This document shows, piece by piece, positions 49,818-50,694 of a stretch of DNA of 50,694 bases. The notes under the pieces were generated by a model. It had not been told where the DNA came from and searched no databases. It saw only the letters and a program-made list of their open reading frames with translations. Both the position numbers and the translations under genes were made by a program. Source of the stretch: an uncultured Blautia sp. (lineage in GTDB: Bacteria; Bacillota; Clostridia; Lachnospirales; Lachnospiraceae); NCBI RefSeq assembly GCF_937880195.1, contig NZ_CALFLA010000035.1, positions 1 to 50,694 of the forward strand, read 5' to 3'. Numbering within the stretch: position 1 is the stretch's first letter; every line of letters begins with the position of its first letter.

Positions 49818-50564
49818 ATGAGCGTTATTTCAATGAAACAGCTTTTGGAAGCAGGTGTTCATTTCGGACATCAGACAAGAAGATGGAACCCTAAAATGGC
49901 TCCGTACATCTACACAGAGAGAAACGGTATCTATATCATCGACCTTCAGCAGTCTGTAGGTATGGTTGACGATGCTTACAATGCAATCGCTGATATCGTA
50001 GCAAACGGCGGAAACATCCTTTTCGTTGGAACTAAGAAACAGGCACAGGACGCAATCAAGGTTGAGGCTGAGCGCTGCGGACAGTTCTATGTAAATGAAA
50101 GATGGCTTGGCGGTATGCTGACCAACTTCAAAACAATCCAGAGCCGTATTGCAAGACTGAAAGAGATCGAGGCTATGGAGGCTGACGGAACATTTGACGT
50201 GCTTCCTAAGAAAGAAGTTATTGAGTTAAGAAAAGAGCTTACTAAACTGCAGAAGAACCTTGGCGGTATCAAAGAGATGAAACGTCTTCCTGACGCTATC
50301 TTCATCGTTGACCCGAAAAAAGAGAGAATCTGCGTACAGGAAGCTCATACATTAGGTATTCCGCTTATCGGAATCTGCGATACAAACTGCGATCCAGAAG
50401 AGCTTGACTATGTAATTCCGGGTAATGATGACGCTATCCGTGCCGTTAAGCTGATTGTTTCCAAGATGGCAGACGCTGTTATCGAGGCAAACCAGGGAAC
50501 AGCAGAGGCTGATGGCGAGATCGAAGCAGAGTCTGAGGAATTTGCTGAGACAGTAGAAGAGTAA
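49818..50564 (+). CDS. rpsB: 30S ribosomal protein S2
   Basis: The 248-residue protein has the S2 signature '[20 protein letters not shown]' and '[10 protein letters not shown]', with '[17 protein letters not shown]' and '[19 protein letters not shown]' further on. The C-terminal tail after residue 225 is acidic. AAAAGGAG at 49803-49810 precedes the ATG. It is followed by tsf after 34 nt, the universal bacterial order. Confidence 0.98.
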   Translation: MSVISMKQLLEAGVHFGHQTRRWNPKMAPYIYTERNGIYIIDLQQSVGMVDDAYNAIADIVANGGNILFVGTKKQAQDAIKVEAERCGQFYVNERWLGGMLTNFKTIQSRIARLKEIEAMEADGTFDVLPKKEVIELRKELTKLQKNLGGIKEMKRLPDAIFIVDPKKERICVQEAHTLGIPLIGICDTNCDPEELDYVIPGNDDAIRAVKLIVSKMADAVIEANQGTAEADGEIEAESEEFAETVEE

Positions 50565-50598
50565 TTTTATCATATTAAATTATTCAGGAGGAAATAGA

Positions 50599-50694
50599 GA
50601 TGGCTATTACAGCAGCACAGGTAAAAGAATTAAGAGAACTGACCGGCGCCGGAATGATGGACTGTAAGAAAGCTCTTACAGCTACAGAAGGCGA
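50599..50694 (+). CDS. tsf: Elongation factor Ts, N-terminal part (truncated by window edge)
   Basis: The first 32 codons give '[20 protein letters not shown]' followed by DCKKAL, the conserved EF-Ts N terminus that contacts EF-Tu. AGGAGG at 50585-50590 precedes ATG 50599. The gene runs off the end of the window. Confidence 0.95.

Noticed and set aside
1..50694. tRNA, rRNA, tmRNA, IS transposase or prophage genes
   Set aside because: Looked for typical T-loop sequences, transposase and phage structural motifs on both strands and saw none; a tRNAscan and Rfam search would be decisive.

Overview
The window looks like chromosomal DNA of an anaerobic gut Firmicute of the family Lachnospiraceae (Clostridia). 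Supporting signs are a SCIFF peptide with its radical-SAM maturase, a fused SecDF, HemZ, a DUF5688 protein, Spo0A boxes, strong GGAGG ribosome-binding sites, frequent TTG/GTG starts, and the order secDF-recJ-apt-relA-MBL-hemZ-hisS-aspS. No rRNA, tRNA, CRISPR array, prophage or IS transposase was seen. Genus cannot be fixed from the window.

Layout. 1-2.0 kb: tail of a DUF5688 gene, a CwlC-like amidase without signal peptide, and a YdcF-like protein. 2.0-3.8 kb: a repeat-rich wall-anchored surface protein behind a promoter flanked by two Spo0A boxes. 3.8-8.4 kb: a small membrane protein, the 46-residue SCIFF ranthipeptide precursor, its maturase, and SecDF. 8.4-19.1 kb: housekeeping block recJ, apt, relA, a metallo-beta-lactamase hydrolase, hemZ, an HD-GYP protein, hisS and aspS. 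19.1-26.0 kb: a convergent lipoprotein, then a MacAB-like ABC exporter with two adaptor proteins around one ATPase.

26.0-38.4 kb is the most unusual stretch. A histidine kinase and an OmpR-type regulator lie on the minus strand, separated by two paralogous proteins that fuse a beta-propeller to an extracellular solute-binding domain. The second paralogue carries an in-frame TGA where the first has a glycine codon. Next come a secreted ComEC-like metallo-hydrolase and an operon of two sugar-type ABC permeases, an HlyD-like adaptor and an orphan MacB-core-like membrane protein. All five promoters of the kinase, regulator, both binding proteins and the permease operon carry the same 7-4-7 direct repeat (TTTAGAG-N4-half site), the geometry of OmpR/PhoB-family binding sites. 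I read this as one self-regulated regulon.

38.4-50.7 kb: DegV protein, argS, a roughly 173-nt MITE-like palindromic element, a membrane Ser/Thr kinase behind a G10 tract, an unknown membrane protein, a HAD phosphatase and a CPBP protease (joined at a T8 tract), a YtrA-type GntR/ABC operon with a well-matched operator, an RsuA-like pseudouridine synthase, and rpsB-tsf with a structured leader.

Small or corrected calls: scfA (46 codons), many starts moved downstream to the Shine-Dalgarno-supported codon, and two genes (the kinase and the GntR regulator) that lack a canonical start codon at the position expected from their domains.
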